From Prevotella sp. E13-17 (GTDB lineage: Bacteria; Bacteroidota; Bacteroidia; Bacteroidales; Bacteroidaceae): a stretch of 64,000 nt of DNA. The notes below the pieces were generated by a model, which saw only the letters and a program-made list of their open reading frames with translations, had not been told where the DNA came from and ran no database searches. Both the position numbers and the translations under genes were made by a program. The stretch lies in NCBI RefSeq assembly GCF_022024035.1, contig NZ_CP091787.1, positions 930,001-994,000 on the forward strand. The letters run 5' to 3'. Position 1 is the stretch's first letter, and the number at the start of each line of letters is the position of its first letter. Shown piece after piece: positions 54,549 through 63,742 of this stretch.

Positions 54549-57521
54549 TTATTTGATTACTTTCTTCCCGTTAACGATGTACATGCCCGAGTGAACGGTA
54601 TTATTAAGCTGGCGACCTTGCAAATCGAATATCTGTTTGGGTGCTTTGGCTTTGAAGCTGTTGATGCCAACAGTGGTTGCATCAATCTCGTCGAGGGTCC
54701 AAAACGAACGATGGTTGGTGCCGTTGACGGCAGCAAATGTCTGTACCCAGCATTCAGCCTGATTACTCTCGCCTCTAAGGTTGAGACCGATGGTGCCTGC
54801 ACTGAAGTCGTAGGGAGCATTACCTGTGTATGCAAAGCCATAGCGTCCGTCTTCTGCCGATGGTGCTGTGACATGGTATTCGGCCTTTTCCTCGCCGAGC
54901 AATACTGGTTGCTCTGTTGTGGCAGTATAGCCTTGAATGTATCGGGCCGTGGTAGCATTCTTTACGTAATAACAGTTCTTATTGTCTGTTTTCTCAAAAG
55001 TCCAATAGGTATTTTCGTCAACCTCGTCACCGCAAAGCACATAGTCGTTGGGGCCTGTCGTGTCCTTCATATAGGCGGGCGCATTGTTGCTGAAGTTACG
55101 GATGGTAAAGTATTTGCCATTCAGCACCCAATCTTCGGATGGCTGAGGATTAATATTGCCGTCTTCATACTTCTTTAGGTCGATAGTGCCATCCATTACC
55201 TCGCGTATCTCGTCGGCAGAGAGGATGCCTTTGAAAAAATAGACTTCGTCGAGCTTACCTTGAAAATAATCCTTGTTGGCTTTGTGGCCACCAATACGGA
55301 AACCGCCGGTGCAAGCCTCAAACTGAGGAGCAGGTACTGTGCAGTCGCGAACACCATTAATATAATATGTGACGCTGAGGTCAACAGGATTGCAGACCAC
55401 GGCTACGTGCTGCCATTCTCCAGGCACCAGCGAGCCGTAGTTGGCATGGTTTTGTTGGGCTCCAAGGAAGTTGTTGTAGAAAAAACGCGCATCACCACCG
55501 TTGACCGATGCTTCAGCTCTACTATAGAGGTAAATGCGACCAGTACCTGCTTGATCTTTCTGCGCCAGAATTACCTGGTCACGAAAGTAAAAGCCTCCGT
55601 CCTGATTGCCTGAACTTGGCGCGTCACTCCGCTCGTTGTACACCCAGGCACAAAATGTGGTCTGGGTGTTTTTTGTTTCTACGATGCCGTTGGTGTTGAA
55701 GTCTAGGTACTGGGCACTTCCATTAAGCTCAATGCCTTTCCCTTTGACACCTTCAACATAGCTAAAACCTTCGTTTGACGGGGTCAACTCGTAGTGATGC
55801 TTTGAGGCATCATCCGTGTTGTCGTTGAAGTCATAGTAGAAGATGAGCTCCTTGGCTGTGTCCTCGATGTCTTCAGAAATGCTGAGGCCTACACTTTTTG
55901 CCCAGTTGTTCCAAAGAGTTTTTAGCTCACGCACTTTCTCAGGATATTCCGCAGCCACATTGTTGGTCTCGGCGTAGTCGTTTTTCAAGTTGAATAGCTG
56001 CCAGCCGGCACCTTTGAGTGCTGTAAGGCGCCAATCGCCTTTGCGTACGGCCTTTCCGCCTTCGTGTTCCCAGAAGAGCACACGCTCGCCATTCCACACG
56101 CCCTCGCCCTGAAGCAGAGGCAGTATAGAACGACTCTCCTCACAAAGGGGCTTGATGGCGTTACCATGATAAGTGGTGGGGTAGGTGGCATTTGCCAGTT
56201 CTATACACGTTGGCATAATGTCCAGGAAATGGCAGGGCTCACGATTGATGGTGCCTTCTTTGGCTTTGCTGATACCAGCAGGCCAGTGGATGATGGCAGG
56301 TGTAGCGGTTCCTCCGTGGAATTGGGTTGTCTTCCAATAGCGGAAGGGTGCATTGATTGCGCCTGCCCATCCGTTGTGCAGATAGTTGTAGGTCAGCTGG
56401 CTACCAGGTGTTGGCGAGTTGTGAACAACCATCTCGCCAGAGCGTGTGCGGTCATGGCGGTCGAAGTCGCCAATCGTGTAGTTCTCGCTGGAAGCTCCAT
56501 TGTCTGAACAGAAAATAATCAGCGTGTTGTCGTAGATGTTACGGCGTTTCAGTTCATTGATGATGCGTCCGATGTTTTGGTCAACACAATCCACCATGGC
56601 GGCATGAACCTCCATGTTGGCTGCTTGGAAGGCCTTGTCGCTCTCATTTTCCCAGGCACGTCCGGATGCGTTGCTTGCCTCTGGTGTTTCTTCCGGGTTA
56701 ACGATGCCCAGCTCAATCATTTTTTTATAACGACGTTGGCGCAGGGCATCCCATCCATCGTCATATACGCCTTTATATTTCTCAATGTCCTGTGGTTTTG
56801 CCTGTACAGGCCAGTGGGGCTCTTGGAAAGCCACATACATGAAGAATGGCTTACCATCGGCTGTCATCTCGTCCATCATGTCAATGGCTTTGTCGGCCAC
56901 ATAGTCGGCATAGTAGAAATCGCTGGGAATACCATCGGTGAAAAGAGGCTCTTCGTTGTGTACCAGTGAGAATGGGTCAAAGTGGTCTGTGACACCCCAG
57001 ATTGTACCCCAGTGCTGGTCGAAGCCACGATTGCATGGGTATGTGTCGATAGGTGCAAAAGGGCGATTGTTGAATGTGTTTTGGTGTGACAGCCACGCCA
57101 TTTGGTCGGTGTTGTTGCCAATACCTTGAGTCAGCGAAAGATGCCACTTTCCGCTCATGCCGGTGTGGTAGCCAGCCTCTCGCAGCACTTCTGGTATAGT
57201 CACACAGTCCTTTGTCAGGCTTTGTCCCATCCCTGTGATACCTACAGTCTGTGCATAGCGGCCAGTCAGCAGTTGGGCGCGTGAAGGACAGCTGCGTCCC
57301 GAGTTAAAGAACTGCGTAAAACGGATGCCGTTCTCAGCAAGACTGTTAAGGTTTGGTGATTGTACTTCACCGCCAAAGCATTCCAAATCAGAGTAGCCCA
57401 TGTCATCTACCACGATGAGCATGATGTTGGGTCTCTCAGGTTGTTGCGCCTGGGCTGGCACTAATGCTGGTAATGCGGCTGTTGCCGACATCAGCATTTT
57501 CTTAGCGTTTAGTTGTGTCAT
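54549..57521 (-). CDS. Ser-type sulfatase with LamG-like domain, secreted
   Basis: A 990-residue exported sulfatase. Signal peptide to about 26. The sulfatase core runs to about 530: metal site LIVVDDMGYSD, and the modification motif Ser77-Cys-Pro-Ser-Arg81 followed by AQLLTGRYA, in which Ser77 would become formylglycine. GYHTGMSGKWHLS, VAFQEPHWP and FCSDNGASSENY follow. Residues 550-770 form a LamG-like jelly-roll (FYYDFNDNTDD, EWQHVAVVCNP), then a ricin/beta-trefoil-like region and the tail IFDLQGRQL ... GMYIVNGKKVIK. A Ser-type motif needs an anaerobic maturase, and one is encoded directly upstream (57692-58921). The sulfated substrate is unknown. Confidence 0.9.
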   Translation of the reverse strand: MTQLNAKKMLMSATAALPALVPAQAQQPERPNIMLIVVDDMGYSDLECFGGEVQSPNLNSLAENGIRFTQFFNSGRSCPSRAQLLTGRYAQTVGITGMGQSLTKDCVTIPEVLREAGYHTGMSGKWHLSLTQGIGNNTDQMAWLSHQNTFNNRPFAPIDTYPCNRGFDQHWGTIWGVTDHFDPFSLVHNEEPLFTDGIPSDFYYADYVADKAIDMMDEMTADGKPFFMYVAFQEPHWPVQAKPQDIEKYKGVYDDGWDALRQRRYKKMIELGIVNPEETPEASNASGRAWENESDKAFQAANMEVHAAMVDCVDQNIGRIINELKRRNIYDNTLIIFCSDNGASSENYTIGDFDRHDRTRSGEMVVHNSPTPGSQLTYNYLHNGWAGAINAPFRYWKTTQFHGGTATPAIIHWPAGISKAKEGTINREPCHFLDIMPTCIELANATYPTTYHGNAIKPLCEESRSILPLLQGEGVWNGERVLFWEHEGGKAVRKGDWRLTALKGAGWQLFNLKNDYAETNNVAAEYPEKVRELKTLWNNWAKSVGLSISEDIEDTAKELIFYYDFNDNTDDASKHHYELTPSNEGFSYVEGVKGKGIELNGSAQYLDFNTNGIVETKNTQTTFCAWVYNERSDAPSSGNQDGGFYFRDQVILAQKDQAGTGRIYLYSRAEASVNGGDARFFYNNFLGAQQNHANYGSLVPGEWQHVAVVCNPVDLSVTYYINGVRDCTVPAPQFEACTGGFRIGGHKANKDYFQGKLDEVYFFKGILSADEIREVMDGTIDLKKYEDGNINPQPSEDWVLNGKYFTIRNFSNNAPAYMKDTTGPNDYVLCGDEVDENTYWTFEKTDNKNCYYVKNATTARYIQGYTATTEQPVLLGEEKAEYHVTAPSAEDGRYGFAYTGNAPYDFSAGTIGLNLRGESNQAECWVQTFAAVNGTNHRSFWTLDEIDATTVGINSFKAKAPKQIFDLQGRQLNNTVHSGMYIVNGKKVIK

Positions 57522-57582
57522 GATTGTTAGGATAAATTATTATTAAGAAAGGTTTCTTCTAATTACTTGCTATTGGTGCCAA

Positions 57583-57590
57583 CAAAGTTA
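57583..57590 (-). promoter_or_regulatory. -7 box before the sulfatase gene
   Basis: TAACTTTG on the minus strand (complement of 57583-57590), 61 bp before the sulfatase ATG and just after the anSME terminator. No TTTG lies at the usual -33 spacing, so confidence is limited. Confidence 0.4.
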
Positions 57591-57622
57591 CAATAAATAA
57601 AAAAAAAGGTGTAAGGGCATAA

Positions 57623-57665
57623 AAGAAAACTATCCGTTCAAGATGACTTTGAACGGATAGTTTTC
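57623..57665 (-). terminator. terminator of the anSME gene
   Basis: agaaaactatccgttcaa (57623-57640) and ttgaacggatagttttct (57648-57665) are perfectly complementary over 18 bp. On the minus strand TTTTATG follows. Confidence 0.75.
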
Positions 57666-57691
57666 TGCGATGATTAGATTTTTTTATTTTT

Positions 57692-58921
57692 TCATTGCTT
57701 TCTGGCCCATTCCATGACGTTGGCAGGTGGGCGCTGACACAGCAATTCTTGTTTCATAAAATCCATATATGGTTTTACATGGCCGAATATTTGTTGGAAG
57801 GCTTTGCACATGTAGTTGAGTCCTCGTTCCCCATTGGCTGTCTGGCAAAAGCGGTCTTTCGGACACCCACCATTGCAGACGAAAAGCCATGGACAAGACA
57901 GACATTGCTGTGGCAGACCATTTCGCTTGCCCCGGCCAAATGTCAATTGACGGTCGCTATACATCATCTCGGTGATGGTCTGCTTGTGGATGTTGCCTAA
58001 CTTGTATTCTGGAAAGACAAAGTGATCACACGAGTAGAGGTCGCCGTTGGCTTCAAGTACAGAGGCATGACCGCATGTCTCTGCCATAGCACACACACCG
58101 GGGGCCTCGCCAACCCAGCGGGCCAGTGTGGAGTCAAAGAGCTGAACGAAGACTTGTCCCACATCGTTACGCACCCACTCGTCGAAGATGGTACAACAGA
58201 AGTGGGCATATTGCTCTGGCGTGACAGAGAAGTCGGCTAACTGTGCCTCTTCGTTGTCGGCCACATGGGCCAATTGCCTACCGTCTTCATGAGGCAGAAT
58301 TCTTTCGATGATGGGGGCAAACTGGATGTATTGGCATCCGTTCTCTTTGTAGAAGTGATAGACGTCGAGTGGGTAGTCAGCATTATAGTCGTTGACCACA
58401 CCCATCGCATTCCATTCCACCCCGTGCTTCTGCAACAGTCGGATGCCGCGCATCACCTTGTAGAACGAGGGCTGTCCGCCGCGTGCCCGGCGATATTCGT
58501 CGTGCAGATCCTGAGAACCATCGATCGAAATGCCAATGAGCCAGTTGTTTGCTCGGAAAAATTCACACCATTCATCGGTTAACAGCGTACCGTTGGTTTG
58601 AAGACAGTTCTCGATGATACGTCCGCGAGCATACCTTTTCTGGAGTTCCAACACACGCTTATAGAAACTGATGGGGCGCATCAGAGGCTCACCACCATGC
58701 CAGGTGAACAGCACCTGCGGCTGTGTCTGCGACTCAATATACTGGCTGATAAAGGTCTCCAGTGTGCGGTCGTCCATGTTGAAACGCTCATTCTGAGGGA
58801 GGTTGGTATAGAGTTGACTCTTCTCGAGATAATAACAATATTTGCAAGCCAGATTGCAAAGACTGCCAACTGGTTTTGCCATCACATAAAGTGGTCGGGA
58901 AAAGGGTGCGAATGTGGCCAT
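57692..58921 (-). CDS. anaerobic sulfatase-maturating enzyme (radical SAM)
   Basis: A 409-residue cytoplasmic radical SAM enzyme that oxidises the motif Ser or Cys of sulfatases to formylglycine. The SAM cluster is Cys22-x3-Cys26-x2-Cys29 in LCNLACKYCYYLEKS. TWHGGEPLMRP and QTNGTLLTDEW are core motifs. The SPASM domain cysteines for two auxiliary clusters are in CAMAETCGHASVLE, YSCDHFVFPEYKLG and CLSCPWLFVCNGGCPKDR. It lies next to a Ser-type sulfatase gene (57521), separated by a terminator, so the two are neighbours with separate transcripts. Confidence 0.94.
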   Translation of the reverse strand: MATFAPFSRPLYVMAKPVGSLCNLACKYCYYLEKSQLYTNLPQNERFNMDDRTLETFISQYIESQTQPQVLFTWHGGEPLMRPISFYKRVLELQKRYARGRIIENCLQTNGTLLTDEWCEFFRANNWLIGISIDGSQDLHDEYRRARGGQPSFYKVMRGIRLLQKHGVEWNAMGVVNDYNADYPLDVYHFYKENGCQYIQFAPIIERILPHEDGRQLAHVADNEEAQLADFSVTPEQYAHFCCTIFDEWVRNDVGQVFVQLFDSTLARWVGEAPGVCAMAETCGHASVLEANGDLYSCDHFVFPEYKLGNIHKQTITEMMYSDRQLTFGRGKRNGLPQQCLSCPWLFVCNGGCPKDRFCQTANGERGLNYMCKAFQQIFGHVKPYMDFMKQELLCQRPPANVMEWARKQ

Positions 58922-58938
58922 GTTTTGATTATGTATGA

Positions 58939-58970
58939 AAGGCCGCGCACCTTTTGGAGTGCACGGCCTT
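58939..58970 (-). terminator. terminator after the 1515-residue protein gene
   Basis: On the minus strand aaggccgtgcactcc pairs with ggtgcgcggcctt with two mismatches or G-U pairs; TTTCAT follows. It lies between the stop at 58993 and the anSME start at 58921. Confidence 0.6.
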
Positions 58971-58992
58971 AAATGTTAGGATGAAAGATGAA

Positions 58993-61900
58993 TTATTTCA
59001 CCACCATTTTCTTCTTGTTGATGATGTAAACGCCCTTCTTAGCCTTGTTCACCTGCTGACCCTGTGCGTTGAACATCTTGCCAGCCTTGGCTGCAGCCTC
59101 GATAGCATTGATACCATCTACGAAGTCCTCCAGATTGTCGATGGCAGTCTGCAGGTTGGTCTTAGCTGTGGTCAGACTTTCAACGGTAGCATCCTCGGCA
59201 GCCAGAGCCGTCTCAGCATTGGTGATGGCACTGTTCAGATTAGAAACGCTGCTTTCGGTCTTACCGGTGGTGTCCAGACCCTTAGCTGTCTGAATCAGCG
59301 TAGAGAGCTCGCTCTTGGCAGTCTCGAGGGCAGGATTACCCATGTAGATCAGACGGAAGTTGTCGATAACGGTCCAGTCGCCATCCAGCTGCTTCTCGTT
59401 CTTCTTCACACCGATGGTCAGCTGACCGTCGGTACCTACCTCTACCTCAACAGCATTCCAGTAAGCACCATGCTGGAAGTATTCGATGGCTGCGTTAGGC
59501 ATGTTGGGGAATGCACCCTTGTCGCTCGTCATCACGTCGATCAGAGCAGGCACGAGGTCAAGTTCCTCGGTGATATTAGCCAGTTGTTCCTCCTCGTTGT
59601 TAGCAAACAGGTAGGCCAGGCGCACAGGCTCGCTGCCATTGTTGAAGGCCTCGCGCTGAGCATCGCCGTTACCATTGCGGAAGAAGCCCTGTACCATCAC
59701 GATATACTTACCGGCTTTCAGACCAGTCAGATTCTGTGAGAACGAGAAGCTGGTGGGCTCGAAGAACTCGTAAGCATAGTCAGCAGCGCGGTTGCCATCG
59801 CCATCAGCGGTCGTAGAAACGCGTGCGCCGCCATTGCCACCCTCGCAAGCCTTGGTGTACATGTCGTAGCCGTCCTGACGGTTCAGGCTGGCATTCTTAA
59901 TCAGGTAAGACACATCAACGGGATTCTCCACGCTGGCAGCCTTAATCATAGCAGCACGCTCAGCAGGCGTGATGACCATCCACTGGTTCATCGGGTTGTC
60001 CAGACCAGTCTGATCAATACCGATGTTGCTCCAGTACTTCTTGCCATCTGTACCCTTGTTGGGGTTGTAGCCCAGCAGGTAGCCGTCCTGGCCGGTAGAG
60101 CTGATGTTATAGACACCCTCTTTGCCATCTACGGGCAGGAAGTGCCAGATGTCCTGACCGTTGGTATCTACATAACCATTGTAGGCCATCCAGCCACCAC
60201 CGCGACCAGTCCTGAACTTGAAGTTGTTGATCTCAGGATTGTCCAGGTCAACCAGTTCGATCTCGATACCTACCTGGTCAACAGCAGCATGAGTGTTCCA
60301 GTCAGAGCCAGTGCCCAGGAACATGCCGGTACCAACGTTGAACAAGTAAACCTTGCCGGCAGCAGGAGCGCTACCCTTGAAGGTAGCTGTAGTGGTCAGG
60401 GCGTTGATCTTGCGGGCAGCAGTCAGGTCGAAGAGAGCCTGTTCTACAGCCTGTGCCGTTGTAGCCTCGGCCACAGCCGTCTCGGCAGCACCGGTAGCAT
60501 CGGTCAGCAGTTGGCTGACGGTAGAGAGTGCCTCGTCGTCTTTCTCGCTCTTAGCCAGATCCACGGTAGCCTTCAGTGCCACGATGTTCACAGCCTTAGC
60601 CGTGTTCAGCGCATTTCTCAGGTTGGTGGTGGCAGTGATGATATCCTCAGAGTTGGTTGCCTCGCGTGCAGCGATGGCGTTTGTCAGTGCCTGGCTGAGT
60701 GCATTAGCTACAGGAGCCGTTGTCGTGGTGGCATCGAATGCCTGTGCATCGCTGATAGCCGTATTGAGTGCATTGAGGAACTCGGTCAGATCGATCTGTG
60801 TGCCGAAGTAGGTCAGACGGAAGTTGTCAATCACAATCCAGTTGCCTGCATTACCGTTGTTCGTGTTCTCGATACCGATAGTCAGTTTACCGTCTTCGCC
60901 CACGATGATAGAACCAGTTGTTGTCTTGTAAAGACCACTCTGGAAGTACTCGTTAGCCTGTACGGGCCAGTTGGGAATCTCCAGACCGTTGATCACCTCG
61001 CCAACGCCAGGCATGGTGCCTGCACCGCTGGTGACATTGGGCAGGGTGGCCTCTACCTTGACATCGCTGCCATTGATGGCCACCAGTGAAGCTGTGTGAT
61101 TCAGCTCCTGCTTGTTGTTCACCTTTTTAGTCTCGTCGTCGCTATTGCCGTCGCGGTAGAAACCGTTCACGCTGACCTTATAGATACCTGCAGGCAGGCC
61201 TTCGATGGTCTGCTTCATGTTGGCATCACTCTGGTAGAACTCAACCACATAGTAAGGATTGCGTTCGGCAGTCATCACACCGCCTACGCCAGTCCATCCA
61301 CGGCTGACCTCCTGACCATTGAACTTGGTGAAGTTAGGATTGTTGATGAGGAATGTAGCGTCAACAGGAGCCTCGTTGGTGGCTTTCTGCATGTAGGCCA
61401 GCAGCTGTGCCTTGGTGACGAGCTTCCACTGGGCATTGAGGTCGTTCTCGTAGTCGGCAGCATCCTTTTCGCGCTTCTGTACGGCATTCCAGTAAAGGGT
61501 GTTGCCATCGCAGGCACCGTCGTTCACATCGTAAACAAAGTGCCAGCGGAAGTTGTCGAACACGTTCCAGTAGTACACCTTTTCCTTGCCTGCTACGGGA
61601 CGGAAGGCTGACTTGTGCTCACCGTTCTTGTCCCAGTACTCCTCGTTCCAGTTCAGACCAGACCATCCGTTGCCACTCATCTTGAAGGCAGGGATATTGT
61701 CAGTGCCTGTGCCATCTTGAGTCAAGGTGACCAGCATGCCAGGATTATCAATAGAGATGTGGCATCCCCAGTCGGCGGTGGTGTTCAGGAATAGGCCTGT
61801 ACCAACGTTGAGCAGGTAGAAGTCACCGTTAGCAGGCTCTGAGCCTTCAATATTGGCAACGTCAATCTTCGTGGCTGCATTCAGTTTGCGAGCTGCACGC

Positions 61901-63540
61901 AACTTGTAGAGAGTATCATTGAACTGTTTGTCTGTAGCGGTGGCCACTGCTTCAACAAGAGCCTTGGCGGCAGTGGCGTCAACACCTTCGGCCTCGGCCA
62001 GGGCTATCGTAGCATTCAGCATGTCAACGCTTTTCTGCAAGGGAGCCCCGTTGCATGCCTTGATAGCATTGTCGATTGCATTGATGGCAGCTGTGATTTC
62101 TTCTTCAGTAGATTCTGCGGTCAGCGTCTTCGCAGCAACTACAGCCTGAGCAATAGCATCCTTGAATGGAGCAGCCACTGGCTCGTTGTAAGCCTCGCCT
62201 TCGGCAATCTTGGCCTGCAGACTCTTGTAGAGAGCCAAGGCAACGGCACCCTTATAGGTGACAATCACGCGATGCCAGTTGAACCACTGACCGGTGCTGG
62301 TTGCAGAAAACATGATGCCCATCTGACCGTTCTTCACCTTGACATTCTCGACCAAAGCACTGGCCTGGTCGAGAGCAAGGGCGTCGGAAGCAGTCCACAT
62401 CTGGTCAGGACGCTGACCGGTGGCACTATTTGCCCAGCTGGCGCCATTGGAAACATTCCAATAGCCTCCCAACTGCTCCATGTTGGGGAAGTTGGCTGTG
62501 TTTGTGTTTTCCTCACCAGTAGCCACAATCAGCTTAGGTGCTGTCGTGTCGCCTTCGTCCTGACGATACATACCCATGAAGCGAATGTCATATAGACCGT
62601 TAGGCACTGTCTGCGTCTGATTGGCAGTGAAAGCAGCGTGCCAACGCTCGTATTCACCAGCTCCATAAGCAGCATTCTTTCTGTCATCGGGTGTGCCATC
62701 GGCAGCCTGCCAGTTCCATTGGTCAATGCTTTTGTCAGAAGCCATGTCGGGATGATCGAAGAGGTAGGATGCATCGACGGGCTCCTCAATAGAGCCGGCA
62801 ACGGCAACAAACAGCGTGCGGAAAGCTGCACGAAGGTCGTCGGCAGAGGCCTCTGCATTGGTATAAACTGTGTTGGCTGCATCCAGTGCAGTGGCATTGG
62901 CTGCCAAGGCATTGCTCTTCTCAAGAGCCTTGTAGAGTCCCCACATCGCCTTGCGGGCTTTGAACTGGCGAAGCTTGCCTGCTTCTATGTCTTCCTTGGT
63001 GATGAATGTCCAGTCGGTGAAGCCCTTTCCGGCATATAGTGTAGTCTTTCCACCGCGCAGGAACATCACGTCGAGAAGTTTCTGTCTGGCCACATTCTTC
63101 AGCGTGTAGGCGTTAGGGTAGTTGGGCGATGCTTCAAAAGTGAAACGGACACGGTCGCCGGCATTGCCTAAATCCGACCACATCGCAGCTGCATTCTCAC
63201 TATCATCCTGACCAAAGAATACGTCAGCAGCGCGGTCCTTGACATGAATCTTGATAGTTTTTTCGCCATCGGGTATAATATTGATGACCTGACGGCCGGC
63301 ACCTGCTGAGGCGTCGCCATTTTCCAGTTGGTTGGCAATAGCCTTTGTCTCGTAGTTGTAACCGCGGGTCAGCACAGCCTCTGCCTCGATATTATACACA
63401 TAGACGTCGGTTTGCTGACTCAGAGTGGTCAGGTCCTGTCCCGGAGCAGTAGGCGCAGTCCATAGGACCTGTGCTTGCAGACAGCTTCCACCGAATGAGC
63501 CTAAAGCCAATACGGCAACAAGTAATCTTCTTTTGTTCAT
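58993..63540 (-). CDS. large modular secreted protein with internally repeated domains, function unknown
   Basis: A 1515-residue exported protein (signal peptide to about 23, LQAQ). Two or three similar modules follow one another. Each has an Ala-rich helical FIVAR-like segment (AIAQAVVAAKTL; ALSQALTNAIAAREAT; SNLNSAITNAETALAAEDA), a trefoil-like part (FYLLNVGTGLFLN near 570; VYLFNVGTGMFLG near 1065), a PVDAS/TYLI-type segment (near 252, 728 and 1208), and a jelly-roll (GLPAGIYKVSVNGFYRDGN; GLKAGKYIVMVQGFFRNGN). It ends in the sorting-type tail MFNAQGQQVNKAKKGVYIIN. No catalytic motif was recognised. It is probably a cell-surface binding protein; it lies between the regulator and the anSME/sulfatase genes. 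Confidence 0.7.
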   Translation of the reverse strand: MNKRRLLVAVLALGSFGGSCLQAQVLWTAPTAPGQDLTTLSQQTDVYVYNIEAEAVLTRGYNYETKAIANQLENGDASAGAGRQVINIIPDGEKTIKIHVKDRAADVFFGQDDSENAAAMWSDLGNAGDRVRFTFEASPNYPNAYTLKNVARQKLLDVMFLRGGKTTLYAGKGFTDWTFITKEDIEAGKLRQFKARKAMWGLYKALEKSNALAANATALDAANTVYTNAEASADDLRAAFRTLFVAVAGSIEEPVDASYLFDHPDMASDKSIDQWNWQAADGTPDDRKNAAYGAGEYERWHAAFTANQTQTVPNGLYDIRFMGMYRQDEGDTTAPKLIVATGEENTNTANFPNMEQLGGYWNVSNGASWANSATGQRPDQMWTASDALALDQASALVENVKVKNGQMGIMFSATSTGQWFNWHRVIVTYKGAVALALYKSLQAKIAEGEAYNEPVAAPFKDAIAQAVVAAKTLTAESTEEEITAAINAIDNAIKACNGAPLQKSVDMLNATIALAEAEGVDATAAKALVEAVATATDKQFNDTLYKLRAARKLNAATKIDVANIEGSEPANGDFYLLNVGTGLFLNTTADWGCHISIDNPGMLVTLTQDGTGTDNIPAFKMSGNGWSGLNWNEEYWDKNGEHKSAFRPVAGKEKVYYWNVFDNFRWHFVYDVNDGACDGNTLYWNAVQKREKDAADYENDLNAQWKLVTKAQLLAYMQKATNEAPVDATFLINNPNFTKFNGQEVSRGWTGVGGVMTAERNPYYVVEFYQSDANMKQTIEGLPAGIYKVSVNGFYRDGNSDDETKKVNNKQELNHTASLVAINGSDVKVEATLPNVTSGAGTMPGVGEVINGLEIPNWPVQANEYFQSGLYKTTTGSIIVGEDGKLTIGIENTNNGNAGNWIVIDNFRLTYFGTQIDLTEFLNALNTAISDAQAFDATTTTAPVANALSQALTNAIAAREATNSEDIITATTNLRNALNTAKAVNIVALKATVDLAKSEKDDEALSTVSQLLTDATGAAETAVAEATTAQAVEQALFDLTAARKINALTTTATFKGSAPAAGKVYLFNVGTGMFLGTGSDWNTHAAVDQVGIEIELVDLDNPEINNFKFRTGRGGGWMAYNGYVDTNGQDIWHFLPVDGKEGVYNISSTGQDGYLLGYNPNKGTDGKKYWSNIGIDQTGLDNPMNQWMVITPAERAAMIKAASVENPVDVSYLIKNASLNRQDGYDMYTKACEGGNGGARVSTTADGDGNRAADYAYEFFEPTSFSFSQNLTGLKAGKYIVMVQGFFRNGNGDAQREAFNNGSEPVRLAYLFANNEEEQLANITEELDLVPALIDVMTSDKGAFPNMPNAAIEYFQHGAYWNAVEVEVGTDGQLTIGVKKNEKQLDGDWTVIDNFRLIYMGNPALETAKSELSTLIQTAKGLDTTGKTESSVSNLNSAITNAETALAAEDATVESLTTAKTNLQTAIDNLEDFVDGINAIEAAAKAGKMFNAQGQQVNKAKKGVYIINKKKMVVK

Positions 63541-63626
63541 AATTCTTGTTTTGTTTAAGTTAATAATAATGATAAGTTTGGTTAAATCGTTTTGTTTTCT
63601 TTTCTGGTTAAATCTTGAATATAATG

Positions 63627-63668
63627 AATGCTACTTTTGCATTAGGTTTTGTTTGCAAAAATAGCATT
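63627..63668. promoter_or_regulatory. inverted repeat with a -7 box in each arm
   Basis: aatgctacttttgc (63627-63640) and gcaaaaatagcatt (63655-63668) pair with one mismatch. The right arm gives TATTTTTG on the minus strand (complement of 63656-63663), a -7 box for the 1515-residue protein gene. The left arm gives TACTTTTG on the plus strand (63632-63639). No clean -33 box stands with either. It lies in the 202-bp gap after the regulator gene. Confidence 0.45.
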
Positions 63669-63742
63669 TATTATATATATAGAACGAAAAAATATGTTCA
63701 GAGAACAAAAAAATCTAATCAAAGTGTCATCATACTGTTCTT

